From NCBI GenBank assembly GCA_019635735.1, contig JAHBYX010000008.1, positions 1 through 64,000 of the forward strand: a stretch of 64,000 nucleotides of DNA, in the 5' to 3' direction. The position numbers and the translations under genes were made by a program. How positions within the stretch are numbered: position 1 is the first letter of the stretch; the number at the start of each line of letters is the position of its first letter. This document shows, in pieces, positions 46,864-55,604 of the stretch. A model generated the notes under the pieces. It searched no databases, was not told the DNA's origin, and saw nothing but the letters and a program-made list of their open reading frames with translations. Source of the stretch: Mesorhizobium sp. GTDB lineage: Bacteria; Pseudomonadota; Alphaproteobacteria; Rhizobiales; Rhizobiaceae.

Positions 46864-48150
46864 ATGCTCACGAAATCGGAGACGTCCGGACAGGACATCG
46901 CAAAGCTCATGGAACGCATCGGGCGCGACGCGCGCGCCGCGGCCAGGCCGCTCGCGATTGCCTCGACCGAGCGGAAGAACGCCGCGCTTTTCGCCATGGC
47001 CGACGCGATCGTTGCGAACGAGGGCAATATCCTCGAGGCGAATGCGATCGACATCGCCAACGGCGTTGAGGCGAAGCTGACGCCTGCGATGATGGACCGC
47101 CTCAAACTCGATCCGCCGCGCATTGCCGGCATCGTCGCCGGCATCCGCGAGATCGCCGAACTCAGGGACCCCGTCGGCGAGGTCATCGCGGCCTGGGATC
47201 GTCCCAACGGGCTCAAGATCGAGCGCGTGCGCACGCCGCTCGGCGTGATCGGCGTCATCTTCGAGAGCCGGCCCAATGTGACCGCCGACGCCGGCGCGCT
47301 CTGCTTCAAGGCGGGCAACCCGGTCATCCTGCGCGCCGGCTCGGATTCGGCGAATTCGTCCGCGGCGATCCACGCCTGCCTGGTCGAGGGACTGAAAAGC
47401 CAGGGCCTGCCCCTGGCCGCGATCCAGCTCGTGCCGGTGACGGATCGCGCCGCGGTCGGCGAGATGCTGAAGGGCCTCGGCGGCAATCTCGACGTGATCG
47501 TGCCGCGCGGCGGCAAGAGCCTGGTCGCACGCGTCCAGAGCGAGGCGCGCGTGCCGGTCTTCGCGCATCTCGAAGGCATCTGTCATCTCTACATCGACAG
47601 CTCCGCGGATCTCGACATGGCGGTGAGGATCGCCGTCAACGCCAAGATGCGCCGCACCGGCATCTGCGGCGCTGCCGAGACGCTGCTGGTCGACCGCGCG
47701 GTCGCCGCGACCCATGTCGCGCCGATCCTCGACGCGCTCGCGAAGGCCGGCTGCGAGATCCGCGCCAGCGCCGAGGTTCGCTCGCTATACCCTCAGGCGA
47801 AGGCCGCGACGGACGCCGACTGGACGACTGAATATCTCGACGCGATCATCTCGGTCGCGCTGGTCGACGGTGTCGGCGGCGCGATCGAGCATATCGAGAC
47901 CCATTCCTCGCACCACACCGAGGCGATCGTCGGCGAGGACGCAGCGGCGGTGGAGCGATTCTTCAACGAGATCGATTCCGCCATCCTGCTGCACAACGCC
48001 TCGACGCAGTTCGCCGACGGCGGCGAGTTCGGCATGGGCGCCGAGATCGGCATAGCCACCGGCAAGATGCACGCACGCGGTCCCGTCGGCGTCGAGCAGC
48101 TCACCTCGTTCAAGTATCGCGTCCGCGGCTCGGGCCAGGTGCGGGCGTGA
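46864..48150 (+). CDS. proA: Gamma-glutamyl phosphate reductase
   Basis: ProA reduces glutamyl-5-phosphate to the semialdehyde with NADPH, the second step of proline synthesis. The 428 residues match the family. Conserved segments are [16 protein letters not shown] (about 118-133), the catalytic cysteine region [13 protein letters not shown] (about 260-272) and [13 protein letters not shown] (about 345-357). It follows proB directly and overlaps nadD (GTGA at 48147-48150). Stop and start coupling suggests one transcript from obgE or proB through nadD. Confidence 0.96.
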   Translation: MLTKSETSGQDIAKLMERIGRDARAAARPLAIASTERKNAALFAMADAIVANEGNILEANAIDIANGVEAKLTPAMMDRLKLDPPRIAGIVAGIREIAELRDPVGEVIAAWDRPNGLKIERVRTPLGVIGVIFESRPNVTADAGALCFKAGNPVILRAGSDSANSSAAIHACLVEGLKSQGLPLAAIQLVPVTDRAAVGEMLKGLGGNLDVIVPRGGKSLVARVQSEARVPVFAHLEGICHLYIDSSADLDMAVRIAVNAKMRRTGICGAAETLLVDRAVAATHVAPILDALAKAGCEIRASAEVRSLYPQAKAATDADWTTEYLDAIISVALVDGVGGAIEHIETHSSHHTEAIVGEDAAAVERFFNEIDSAILLHNASTQFADGGEFGMGAEIGIATGKMHARGPVGVEQLTSFKYRVRGSGQVRA

Positions 48151-48776
48151 CACCAGACGGGCAGCTTTCCGCCCGCTATCTCCGCATGCCGCATGTCGAG
48201 AAGGGCATGGCGGTCGGCCTGTTCGGCGGCTCGTTCAACCCGCCGCATGCCGGCCACGTGCTGGTGGCCGAGATCGCGATGCGGCGGCTGGAGCTGGACC
48301 AGCTCTGGTGGATGGTGACGCCCGGCAATCCGCTGAAGAACGGACATGAACTGAAGCCGCTCGCCGAGCGTATCGCGCTCTCCGAAAGGATTACCGCGGA
48401 TCCGAAGATCAAGGTGACCGCCTTCGAGGCGAGCCACAATGTGCGCTACACGGCCGATACGCTGGCTCTGGTCAAGGCGCACAATCCCGGCGTGAACTTC
48501 GTCTGGATCATGGGCGCGGATTCGCTGCGAGACTTCCACCGCTGGCAGCGCTGGCAGGCGATCGCGATGACCTTTCCGATCGCGGTGATCGACAGGCCGG
48601 GCGCCACGCTCGCCTTCCTGTCGTCGAAGATGGCGAAGACCTTCGACTATGCGCGCTGCGACGAAGACGATGCACCGCTGCTCGCACGCACCCACGCGCC
48701 GGCCTGGACCTTCATCCACGGCCCGCGCTCGACGCTCTCCTCCACCGCCATCCGCGCCGGACACGCGAAGGCTTGA
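48147..48776 (+). CDS. nadD: Nicotinate-nucleotide adenylyltransferase
   Basis: NadD adenylates nicotinate mononucleotide in NAD synthesis. The 209 residues start at a GTG that overlaps the proA stop. The catalytic motif [11 protein letters not shown] is at 27-37 and the C-terminal ATP-binding SSTAIR near 199-204. The N-terminal [12 protein letters not shown] before the core is shared by rhizobial members, which supports the GTG start, though an internal ATG (RMPHVEKG) is possible. The gene is followed by the MFS gene after 93 nt. Confidence 0.95.
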   Translation: MTPDGQLSARYLRMPHVEKGMAVGLFGGSFNPPHAGHVLVAEIAMRRLELDQLWWMVTPGNPLKNGHELKPLAERIALSERITADPKIKVTAFEASHNVRYTADTLALVKAHNPGVNFVWIMGADSLRDFHRWQRWQAIAMTFPIAVIDRPGATLAFLSSKMAKTFDYARCDEDDAPLLARTHAPAWTFIHGPRSTLSSTAIRAGHAKA

Positions 48777-48869
48777 ACCAGCCGGAAATATCGCCGGTCC
48801 AGAAACCCTTCGCCGGGTGATGTCGCTTTTGGCGCGGCGAAACCGCTTCGCCGGCGGCACAGTCGGACC

Positions 48870-50117
48870 ATGACCGCAAGCGCTTCCTCGAGCGACGAAA
48901 CCGAGACGCCGATCATCGGCGTCGCCGGCGTCATCCTCGCGATGGCGCTGACCGCAATCGGCAACGGCCTCATGTTCGCCTATATCCCCGTCAGCCTCGG
49001 CGCCGGCGGCTATGCGCCGACCTGGGCCGGGATGATCCTGACCGGACTGTCGGCCGGGGGCATTGCAGGCTGCCTGCTGACCGCCTGGTTGGTGCGCCGC
49101 GTCGGCCATGCGCGGGCCTATATGGTGTTTTCGGCGCTGATCGTGCTTTCGAATGCGGCAGTCGGTATCGGCGTCGATCCGATCGTGTGGATCGTCGCCC
49201 GCGCGCTCTACGGCTTCGCCATCTGCGGCATGTTCGTCGTCGCGCAGAGCTGGCTGAACGACGCCGTCGGCAACACGATCCGCGGCCGCGTCATGGCGAT
49301 CTTCTACGTCTGCTACATCGTCGGCCTCGGCGTCGGATCCTACCTGATGGGATTCCTGGACATTTCCACCGCCATCGCGCCGCTCCTCGGGGTCGCATTC
49401 ACCGCGATTTCCATCCTCCCCGTCGGCTTGACCCGCCTGCGCCAGCCGCCGCCGCCCGAAGGCGCGTCGGTTGCCCTCGGCGAGGCCTGGCGCATCTCGC
49501 CGGTTGGCGTCGCGGGGATGCTCGCGGTTGGCGGACTGTCGATGATGATCGCCGGCTTCGCCCCGATCCATGCCACCGCCAGCGGTTACAGCCAGAAGGA
49601 CGTCGCCACGCTGATGTTCGCCATGCCGCTCGGCACGCTGGTCTTCCAGATCCCGTTCGGTTGGATCTCGGACCGCACAGACCGCCGCTACGTCCTGATC
49701 GCCGCGGCGACCCTCGTCGTCATTGCGGGTGCGGCCGCGAGCCGGTTCGACGGCGGGCCGCTTCTGCTCATGATCGCGATCTACCTCGTCTGGAGCGGCG
49801 CCTCGGAGTCGATCTATTCCCTGTCCTCGGCGCATGCCAACGACCGTGCCTCCAAGGAGGAACTGGTGCGACTGTCCGGCACGATGCTGTTCCTCTGGTC
49901 GGTCTCCGGCTTCCTGGTTCCCGGCATCGGCACTGCCTTGACGGCGGTGTTCGGCACGGCGTCCTTCATCCTGGTCGCCATCGTCATCGCCGCGCTGTTC
50001 TGCGCCTTCACGATCTGGCGCGTCATGCGTTCCCCGCGCGTGCCGGCGGAGGCGGCAGGCCCGTTCACGCCGTTGTCGGCACAGGCACCGTTGCCCGTTC
50101 CCAGCGCCGAGGAATAG
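48870..50117 (+). CDS. MFS transporter (YcaD-like)
   Basis: The 415-residue protein has twelve predicted transmembrane helices in two halves, starting with TPIIGVAGVILAMALTAIGNG and a loop with LVRRVGHARAY between helices 2 and 3, typical of the major facilitator motif A. The last 40 residues are a Pro-rich tail (RVPAEAAGPFTPLSAQ). It lies between nadD and rsfS, which is not the usual order and looks like an insertion in the run. The transport substrate is unknown; the YcaD-like group contains presumed exporters. Confidence 0.88.
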   Translation: MTASASSSDETETPIIGVAGVILAMALTAIGNGLMFAYIPVSLGAGGYAPTWAGMILTGLSAGGIAGCLLTAWLVRRVGHARAYMVFSALIVLSNAAVGIGVDPIVWIVARALYGFAICGMFVVAQSWLNDAVGNTIRGRVMAIFYVCYIVGLGVGSYLMGFLDISTAIAPLLGVAFTAISILPVGLTRLRQPPPPEGASVALGEAWRISPVGVAGMLAVGGLSMMIAGFAPIHATASGYSQKDVATLMFAMPLGTLVFQIPFGWISDRTDRRYVLIAAATLVVIAGAAASRFDGGPLLLMIAIYLVWSGASESIYSLSSAHANDRASKEELVRLSGTMLFLWSVSGFLVPGIGTALTAVFGTASFILVAIVIAALFCAFTIWRVMRSPRVPAEAAGPFTPLSAQAPLPVPSAEE

Positions 50118-50232
50118 CCCTTCAGCTCGAACGCGCCGGCAAGTCTTGAAACTGTAAAGGGACTCTGCCTATCTATACTGTGTTCGCGCGGGACGAACGC
50201 TGATTTGCAATCCCGCTGGGAAAGGAACGAAA

Positions 50233-50640
50233 CTGAGAACAGAACTGCGGAAGAAGGCTGAGACACTGCCTTCGCCGGTCGGGAACAGCGGCTCCGTCGC
50301 CTCCCCGGCCTTGCGCACAATCCTTGACAGTCTCGACGACTCCAAGGCCGAAAACATCATCCCCATCGACATTCAGGGCAAGTCCAGCCTCGGCGATTAC
50401 ATGGTGATCGCGTCGGGCCGGTCGAACCGTCATGTCGCGGCTGTGGCCGACCACCTCCTGAAAGCCTTGAAGGATGCGGGTCTCGGCACGGCCAAGGTCG
50501 AGGGATTGCCTGGCGCCGACTGGGTGCTGATCGATGCGGGCGACGTCATCGTCCACGTCTTCCGGCCCGAGGTGCGGGAATTCTACAACCTCGAGAAGAT
50601 GTGGATGACCCCGGACCTGGAGGAAGAGACGGTTCACTGA
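50233..50640 (+). CDS. rsfS: Ribosome silencing factor RsfS with a probable CTG start
   Basis: RsfS (RsfA, YbeB) binds L14 and blocks subunit joining in starvation. The core has SLDDSKAENIIPIDI, the GDYMVIASGRSNRHV strand-helix and VHVFRPEVREFYNLEKMW. There is no ATG or GTG upstream of the core. A CTG at 50233 has AAAGGA 6 nt before it and gives 135 residues including an N-terminal extension usual in rhizobial RsfS (RTELRKKAETLP); the alternative TTG at 50311 has no ribosome site. I chose CTG. It lies 115 nt behind the MFS gene, with CTTGAA-N18-CTATCT as a possible promoter at about 50150-50180. Confidence 0.85.
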   Translation: MRTELRKKAETLPSPVGNSGSVASPALRTILDSLDDSKAENIIPIDIQGKSSLGDYMVIASGRSNRHVAAVADHLLKALKDAGLGTAKVEGLPGADWVLIDAGDVIVHVFRPEVREFYNLEKMWMTPDLEEETVH

Positions 50641-50659
50641 GCCGTTTCTTCGACCGTCC

Positions 50660-51139
50660 ATGCGGATCGGAGTTCATGCCGTCGGCCGCATGAAGGCGGG
50701 CCCGGAAAGGGAACTCGCGGCGCGCTATTTCGACCGCTTCGCCAAGGCTGGCCCGGCGATCGGCCTGGAATGGGCCGGTGTGACCGAGATCGCTGAGAGC
50801 CGCGCCCAGAGTGTTGCCCTGCGCAAACAGGAAGAAGCCCGCGCGCTCGCCGCGGCATTGCAGGGTTCGGCCCTGATCCTCCTCGATGAGACCGGAAAAT
50901 CGATCGGCTCCGAAGCCTTCGCCGCCCGCATCGGCGAGATGCGCGACGCAGGCGCGCGCTCCGCTGTCTTCGCCATCGGCGGGGCCGACGGCCACGATCC
51001 CGAACTCAGGAAAAACGCGGCATTGGTCCTCTCCTTCGGCGCGATGACCTGGCCGCACCAGATCGTGCGCGTGATGCTGGCTGAACAGCTCTACCGCGCC
51101 GCGACCATTCTCTCGGGACATCCATACCACCGCGCCTAA
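50660..51139 (+). CDS. rlmH: 23S rRNA (pseudouridine1915-N3)-methyltransferase RlmH
   Basis: RlmH (SPOUT class) methylates N3 of pseudouridine 1915 in helix 69 of 23S rRNA. The 159 residues contain the SPOUT-knot features: LILLDETGKSIGSEAFA, GARSAVFAIGGADGHDPE, and SFGAMTWPHQIVRVMLAEQLYRA at the C-terminus. It works after RluD-type modification, so rluD at 15758 belongs to the same pathway. The gene stands 19 nt behind rsfS. Its 3' end is at one breakpoint of the apparent inversion (51140). Confidence 0.96.
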   Translation: MRIGVHAVGRMKAGPERELAARYFDRFAKAGPAIGLEWAGVTEIAESRAQSVALRKQEEARALAAALQGSALILLDETGKSIGSEAFAARIGEMRDAGARSAVFAIGGADGHDPELRKNAALVLSFGAMTWPHQIVRVMLAEQLYRAATILSGHPYHRA

Positions 51140-51144
51140 GCGCG

Positions 51145-52524
51145 TCAGGCCTTGCGCAGCCGCGCGGCGAAGAAGCCGTCGAGGCCGGACATTTGCGGAG
51201 TCTCCATCCGAAGGCCGGCGGGCGTGGTGCGCAGGAAACCTTCGGGCGTGACGAATTCGGCAATGCCTGGGATTTCCTCCGCACCGATCGCGTCGAGCGA
51301 AAAGCCTGACGTCCCGGAGAGAAACGCGCGGACCAGGTCCTCGCCCTCCAGCGGGTCGAGCGAGCAGTTGGAGAAGACGAGGGTGCCTCCGGGCTTCAGC
51401 ATCCGGGCGGCATGGCCAAGCAGAGTGCGCTGCACGTCGGCCAGCTTGGCGATGTCGGCCTCGCTCTTGGTCCAGAGCACGTCCGGATGGCGTCGCACCG
51501 TCCCGGTCGACGAGCATGGCGCGTCGAGCAGGATCGCGTCGAAGGGCTCGGCCGGCTCGTAGGTCGCGAGATCGGCCGTCACCAGTTCGGCATCGAGTTT
51601 CAGCCGCGCAAGGTTGCCGGCCAGCCGCTTCAGCCGGTTGGCCGATATTTCGACGGCGGTGACTTTCGCGCCGGCCAGGACCAGTTGCGCCGTCTTGCCG
51701 CCGGGGGCGGCGCAAAGGTCGGCGACGCGTTTGCCCGAGACCTTTCCCATCAACCGAGCAGGCAGGGCTGCGGCGGCATCCTGCACCCACCATTCCCCTT
51801 CGGCGTAGCCGGGCAGTTCCGTCACAGAACGGTCGAGCGCGGCAAGCCGCACGGAGCCGGTCGGCAGGACGATTCCGCCAAGCTTCTGCGTCCAGCCGGC
51901 GGGATCTTCCTTCACGGTGAAGTCGATCGCCGGCTCGAGCCGGTGCGCGGCCAGGATCGCAGCGGTCGCCTCGGCTCCGTATGCTTTCTCCATCCTGCGC
52001 ACGAACCAGTCGGGCGCGTCGCGCGTGGCGGCGAGCAGCCGCGGCAGCGCTTCGTCCTTGGCGCGGCCCACGCCGCGCAGGACCGCGTTGACCAGCGACG
52101 CGAAACGCTGCGTGCGCGGATCGGCCTTTGCCTGCTCGACCGCGAGGTCGACCGCCGCGCTGTCCGGCACGTCGAGGAACAGCATCTGCGCCAGCGCGAC
52201 GTGGAGGATGTGCGACAGCGTGTGCGCATTGCCCGGCAGCGGCCGGTCCAGCCGCTCGGAAATCATCGCCGCGATCGTGTTGCGGTGACGCAGCGCCGAG
52301 ACGAGGATGGCGCGGACGAGGCCACGGTCGCGCTCGTCCAGCGCGCGGTATTGCGGATGACCGTGCTGCGCGTCGGTCATCCCGTCGAGCGGCGTCTTCG
52401 CTTCCACGACGGCGGCAAGCAGACGCGTCGCCGCCTGGCGCGCGGCGAGGCCCGGCACCGAACGGGCCGGGGCTCCTGCATGTCTCGGAGGGCTGGTGCG
52501 GTTCGCCCGGGCGGGCCCGGTCAC
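51145..52524 (-). CDS. rsmB: 16S rRNA m5C967 methyltransferase RsmB
   Basis: RsmB (Sun/Fmu) methylates C967 in 16S rRNA. From a GTG at 52524 (overlapping the htpX stop as GTGA) there are 459 residues: an NusB-like N-terminal domain (about 25-150) and a Rossmann methyltransferase domain with the SAM motif [11 protein letters not shown] (about 277-287), the DAPCSSTG catalytic cysteine (about 345-352) and a second cysteine in SNCSLDP (about 400-406). A longer frame to 52566 lies within htpX. In other rhizobia it is followed by the heparinase gene; here the heparinase lies 8 kb away. Confidence 0.92.
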   Translation of the reverse strand: MTGPARANRTSPPRHAGAPARSVPGLAARQAATRLLAAVVEAKTPLDGMTDAQHGHPQYRALDERDRGLVRAILVSALRHRNTIAAMISERLDRPLPGNAHTLSHILHVALAQMLFLDVPDSAAVDLAVEQAKADPRTQRFASLVNAVLRGVGRAKDEALPRLLAATRDAPDWFVRRMEKAYGAEATAAILAAHRLEPAIDFTVKEDPAGWTQKLGGIVLPTGSVRLAALDRSVTELPGYAEGEWWVQDAAAALPARLMGKVSGKRVADLCAAPGGKTAQLVLAGAKVTAVEISANRLKRLAGNLARLKLDAELVTADLATYEPAEPFDAILLDAPCSSTGTVRRHPDVLWTKSEADIAKLADVQRTLLGHAARMLKPGGTLVFSNCSLDPLEGEDLVRAFLSGTSGFSLDAIGAEEIPGIAEFVTPEGFLRTTPAGLRMETPQMSGLDGFFAARLRKA

Positions 52525-53567
52525 GACCAGTTGCCTTTGCGCGGCCCTGTCGGATTGCGGCCCCACGGATTGGGCTTAGGCGCCTCGGGTGTCCGAGGCG
52601 TATCCGCAGGCGGCGCACCCCACGGCCCGGCCGACGGCTCGGGACGGCTCGGCTCCGGCTCCTCCCGTGCGGGAGACGGCCGCGAAGAGGAGCGTGCCTG
52701 CGGCTGCGGCACGGGCTGTGCCCGGAACTCGGCTGCCATCTGGCGCAGCGCCGCGATACGGTTTTCGGTCGCCGGATGCGTCGAGAACAGATTGTCCATG
52801 CGCTCCCCCGACAGCGGGTTGATGATGAACATATGCGCGGTGGCGGGCGCGCGTTCGGCGTCCGGATTGTGGATGCGGTGAGCCGCGGCCGCGATCTTGC
52901 CCAGCGCCGAGGCGAGCCAGTCCGGATTGCCGCAGATCTCGGCGCCGCGCCGGTCGGCCGAATATTCGCGCGTGCGGCTCACAGCCATCTGCACCAGGGC
53001 GGCGGCCAGCGGCGCGACGATCATCGCCACCAGCACGCCGACGATGCCGAGCGGATTGTTGTTGTCGCGATTGCCGCCGAAGAAGAAGGCGAAATTGCCG
53101 AGCATCGAGATCGCACCCGCAAGCGTCGCGGTGATCGTCATGGTCAGCGTATCGCGGTTCTGGATATGGGCCAGCTCATGCGCCATCACGCCGGCGACTT
53201 CTTCGTAGCTCAAGCGTTCGAGCAGGCCGGTCGTGGCGGCGACGGCGGCGTTCTGCGGGTTGCGGCCGGTGGCAAACGCGTTGGGCTGATCGTTCTGGAT
53301 AAGATAGACCTTCGGCATCGGCAGGCCCGCGTTCTGCGACAGGCCGCGCACGATCTCGAACAGTTCGGGCGCGTTGCGCTCGTCGATCTCGACCGCGTGG
53401 TGCATCCTGAGCACCATCTTGTCCGAGTTCCAGTAGCTGAACAGGTTCATGCCCGCCGCGATCAGGAACGCGATCATCATTCCGCCCGAGCCGCCGATCA
53501 GATAGCCGACGCCCATGAAGAGCGCGGTCATCGCGGCGAGCAGCATTGCGGTGCGCATAAGGTTCAT
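52521..53567 (-). CDS. htpX: Membrane zinc metalloprotease HtpX
   Basis: HtpX is a heat-inducible protease of inner-membrane quality control. The 348 residues from the ATG at 53567 (GGAG 6 nt upstream) have two N-terminal helices, the HEXXH zinc motif AHELAHIQ (about 129-136), the third zinc ligand in [11 protein letters not shown] and a Pro/Arg-rich C-terminal tail (about 285-348). A putative RpoH promoter, TTGAAG-N14-CCCCAT, lies 66 nt upstream. It is translationally coupled to rsmB. DUF1674 gene diverges from it. Confidence 0.93.
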   Translation of the reverse strand: MNLMRTAMLLAAMTALFMGVGYLIGGSGGMMIAFLIAAGMNLFSYWNSDKMVLRMHHAVEIDERNAPELFEIVRGLSQNAGLPMPKVYLIQNDQPNAFATGRNPQNAAVAATTGLLERLSYEEVAGVMAHELAHIQNRDTLTMTITATLAGAISMLGNFAFFFGGNRDNNNPLGIVGVLVAMIVAPLAAALVQMAVSRTREYSADRRGAEICGNPDWLASALGKIAAAAHRIHNPDAERAPATAHMFIINPLSGERMDNLFSTHPATENRIAALRQMAAEFRAQPVPQPQARSSSRPSPAREEPEPSRPEPSAGPWGAPPADTPRTPEAPKPNPWGRNPTGPRKGNWS

Positions 53568-53632
53568 CAATGTCTCCAACAGCGGGCCGGTCCAGGCATA
53601 TGCCCTGTTTCCGGCACGAAAGTCCCTATATG

Positions 53633-53658
53633 ATGGGGAACTTCAAAACTCACTTCAA
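53633..53658 (-). promoter_or_regulatory. Putative RpoH (sigma32) promoter of htpX
   Basis: On the minus strand TTGAAG (53653-53658), 14 nt, CCCCAT (53633-53638). This fits the sigma32 pattern TTGAA(A)-N13/14-CCCCAT. htpX is a member of the heat-shock regulon in many bacteria, and rpoH itself is in the window. Confidence 0.5.
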
Positions 53659-53674
53659 TATTCGGACGGTTCGA

Positions 53675-53872
53675 ATGGCCGAAGAAGCCGACTCCCCTTC
53701 CCCGCCGCGCGTTCTGTCACCCGCAGCGCAGCGCGCTCTCGCGGAAGCCGAGGCGCGACGCAAGGCGGCGCGCCGCAAGCCGGCGCCGCCGAAGGAAATC
53801 GGCGGGCGCGGCGGCGAGGAGCCGGTCCGCTACGGCGACTGGGAAGTGAAGGGTATCGCCACCGATTTCTGA
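53675..53872 (+). CDS. DUF1674 protein (SDHAF4-like)
   Basis: The 65 residues have a charged N-terminus and the conserved C-terminal signature GGEEPVRYGDWEVKGIATDF (starting around residue 45). DUF1674 corresponds to SDHAF4, which helps mature the succinate dehydrogenase flavoprotein by binding it before assembly. A longer frame exists upstream, but the ATG at 53675 gives the family's normal start. It diverges from htpX, with which it is commonly associated in rhizobia. Confidence 0.82.
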   Translation: MAEEADSPSPPRVLSPAAQRALAEAEARRKAARRKPAPPKEIGGRGGEEPVRYGDWEVKGIATDF

Positions 53873-53948
53873 GACCGGGGGCGCCGGAACCGAAGCGCGG
53901 ATCGGACGTTCTAGCCTCGTCCTTTCTCTAACGTTTCCGGTGCAGACC

Positions 53949-54800
53949 ATGCTCATCCGCCTTGGCTATGAACTCGCGCTCGACCTGCAGCAGGAAACGC
54001 CGGTCGTCACCGCGCTGGAGATCCACTCGGATCGCCGGCAGGATATCCGCTGGGAGTCGGGCTTTCTGCCGTCGCCGATGGTGCAGACCGAGACCTATGC
54101 GGACGCCTACGGCAACCGCTGCCGCCGCTTCGTCGCGCCGGCCGGCCGTTTCGTGATGCGCTATGACGCAATCGTCGAGGATTCGGGCAAGGCCGATCCC
54201 GTCGTGCCCGATGCCCAGGAGACGCCGGTCGCTCAACTGCCGACCGAATGCATCGGATACCTTCTCGGCAGCCGCTACTGCGAGACCGACCATCTGTCCG
54301 GCCTGGCCTGGGATCTCTTCGGCCAGACGAAGCCGGGGTGGGAGCGGGTGCAGACCATCGTCGACTACGTGCACGACAGGCTGTCCTTCGGCTACGGCTA
54401 TGCGCGCCCTACCCGCACGGCCGCCCAGGCGCACGAGGAACGTGTCGGCGTCTGCCGCGACTTCGCGCATCTCGCCATCACCTTCTGCCGCGCGATGAAC
54501 ATCCCGGCGCGCTACGTGAACGGCTACCTGGGCGACATCAACGTGCCGGCCGACCCGGCGCCGATGGATTTCAGCGCCTGGATGGAAGCTTTCATCGGCG
54601 GCCGCTGGTACACGTTCGATCCCCGCCACAACAGGCCCCGCACGGGACGCGTCGTCATCGCCCGCGGCCGCGACGCGACGGACGTCCCGCTCGTCCATTC
54701 GTTCGGCCCTCACGGCCTCGGCAAGTTCGAGGTGTGGACATACGAGAATACCCAGGAAGCCGGGCAGGATGCGGCAGATCCCGTGAGCGTGGCCGCGTAG
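53949..54800 (+). CDS. Transglutaminase-like protease-fold protein
   Basis: The 283-residue protein from the ATG at 53949 (GTG at 53940 is an alternative) has the Bacterial transglutaminase-like N-terminal beta-domain (1-130) and the core with the Cys-His-Asp triad: VGVCRDFAH (about 160-168), RWYTFDPRHN (about 218-227), with the His and Asp in WYTFDPRHN. No signal peptide is visible, so it is cytosolic. Such proteins are usually peptidases of unknown target, not cross-linkers. A good terminator follows at 54824. Confidence 0.82.
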   Translation: MLIRLGYELALDLQQETPVVTALEIHSDRRQDIRWESGFLPSPMVQTETYADAYGNRCRRFVAPAGRFVMRYDAIVEDSGKADPVVPDAQETPVAQLPTECIGYLLGSRYCETDHLSGLAWDLFGQTKPGWERVQTIVDYVHDRLSFGYGYARPTRTAAQAHEERVGVCRDFAHLAITFCRAMNIPARYVNGYLGDINVPADPAPMDFSAWMEAFIGGRWYTFDPRHNRPRTGRVVIARGRDATDVPLVHSFGPHGLGKFEVWTYENTQEAGQDAADPVSVAA

Positions 54801-54823
54801 CAGACCTTCCAGCGAGAAACGAG

Positions 54824-54849
54824 AAAGGCCTCCCGCGAGGGAGGCCTTT
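54824..54849. terminator. Bidirectional intrinsic terminator
   Basis: AAAGGCCTCCC (54824-54834), loop GCGA and GGGAGGCCTTT (54839-54849) form an 11-bp stem with A/T flanks on both sides. It ends the transglutaminase gene on the plus strand and the 22-codon gene at 54915 on the minus strand. Confidence 0.8.
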
Positions 54850-54914
54850 CCGTGTTTCGTCCGCGGGCGCGACCCTGGCGGCGACATCGTCGCCGGCCGC
54901 GCGTCATGCTCTTG

Positions 54915-54983
54915 TCAGGAAGGCTGCTTCCCGAAAAGGCAATCCACCGAGGCCACGCGCTTGGAAACGACAACACTCGACAT
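54915..54983 (-). CDS. 22-residue peptide with an exceptionally strong ribosome site
   Basis: The small frame codes for MSSVVVSKRVASVDCLFGKQ and two more residues, then a stop. Directly upstream, AAGGAGGTGATC (54986-54997, minus strand) matches the 3' end of 16S rRNA over 12 bases, with AAGGAGG 7 nt before the ATG, the strongest ribosome site I saw in the window. An intrinsic terminator lies 66 nt downstream, so it could be its own short transcript. It has one cysteine and no transmembrane helix. Function unknown; a leader peptide or a regulatory small protein are options. Confidence 0.5.
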   Translation of the reverse strand: MSSVVVSKRVASVDCLFGKQPS

Positions 54984-55064
54984 CGGATCACCTCCTTCCA
55001 GTTGGTTGAACACGAGCCGAATGTGGTACGGTTCGCGCGACGGCGCAAGCCGCAAATCACCCGC

Positions 55065-55604
55065 CTATTTGGTCAGGTGGCTGAACGCCTCGACGACCTG
55101 CTCGTAAATCTTGCGCTTGAAGGGCACGATGAGGTCAGGAAGCTCGTGCATCGGCTTCCACTCCCAGCGGTCGAATTCGGCCGTGTGATCGCCCGGCGGC
55201 GGATCGATCTCGATCTCGCTCTCGTCGCCCTCGAAGCGGAACGCGAACCATTTCTGCGTCTGGCCGCGATACTTGCCCTTGAGCGCGATGCCCATCACCT
55301 CTTTCGGCAGGTCGTAGTTGAACCAGCCCGGCGCCTCGGCCAGCAGCGACACCGACTTCATGCCGGTCTCCTCGTAGAGCTCGCGGATTGCGGCGGGGAG
55401 CGGATCCTCGCCCTTATCGATGCCGCCCTGCGGCATCTGCCACAGGTTCGTCGCGCCCGACATCTCGCTGTCGGGCTCGGCGATGCGCCGTCCGGCCCAC
55501 ACCAGTCCGTCGCGGTTCAGCACCATGATCCCGACGCAGGGGCGGTAGGGCAATGTCTCGAGATCGACCGACTTCGTCTTCGTCTTCGTCTTCGTCTTCG
55601 CCAT
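55065..55604 (-). CDS. rppH: RNA pyrophosphohydrolase (Nudix)
   Basis: RppH removes pyrophosphate from 5'-triphosphorylated mRNA and starts decay. The 179 residues carry the Nudix box from G61 to about E80 ([19 protein letters not shown]), plus NLWQMPQGG before it. The N-terminus contains a repeat KTKTKTKTK (3-11), coded by a hexanucleotide tract, absent from E. coli RppH. It is the last gene of the envC-ctpA-deacetylase-rppH unit, starting 0 nt after the deacetylase stop. Confidence 0.94.
   Translation of the reverse strand: MAKTKTKTKTKSVDLETLPYRPCVGIMVLNRDGLVWAGRRIAEPDSEMSGATNLWQMPQGGIDKGEDPLPAAIRELYEETGMKSVSLLAEAPGWFNYDLPKEVMGIALKGKYRGQTQKWFAFRFEGDESEIEIDPPPGDHTAEFDRWEWKPMHELPDLIVPFKRKIYEQVVEAFSHLTK
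55572..55600 (-). repeat. Hexanucleotide tract in the rppH 5' end
   Basis: CTTCGT is repeated 4.8 times (plus strand reading), coding for the KTKT stretch at the RppH N-terminus. Copy-number change would lengthen or shorten the basic tail by two residues per unit without changing the frame. Confidence 0.85.
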
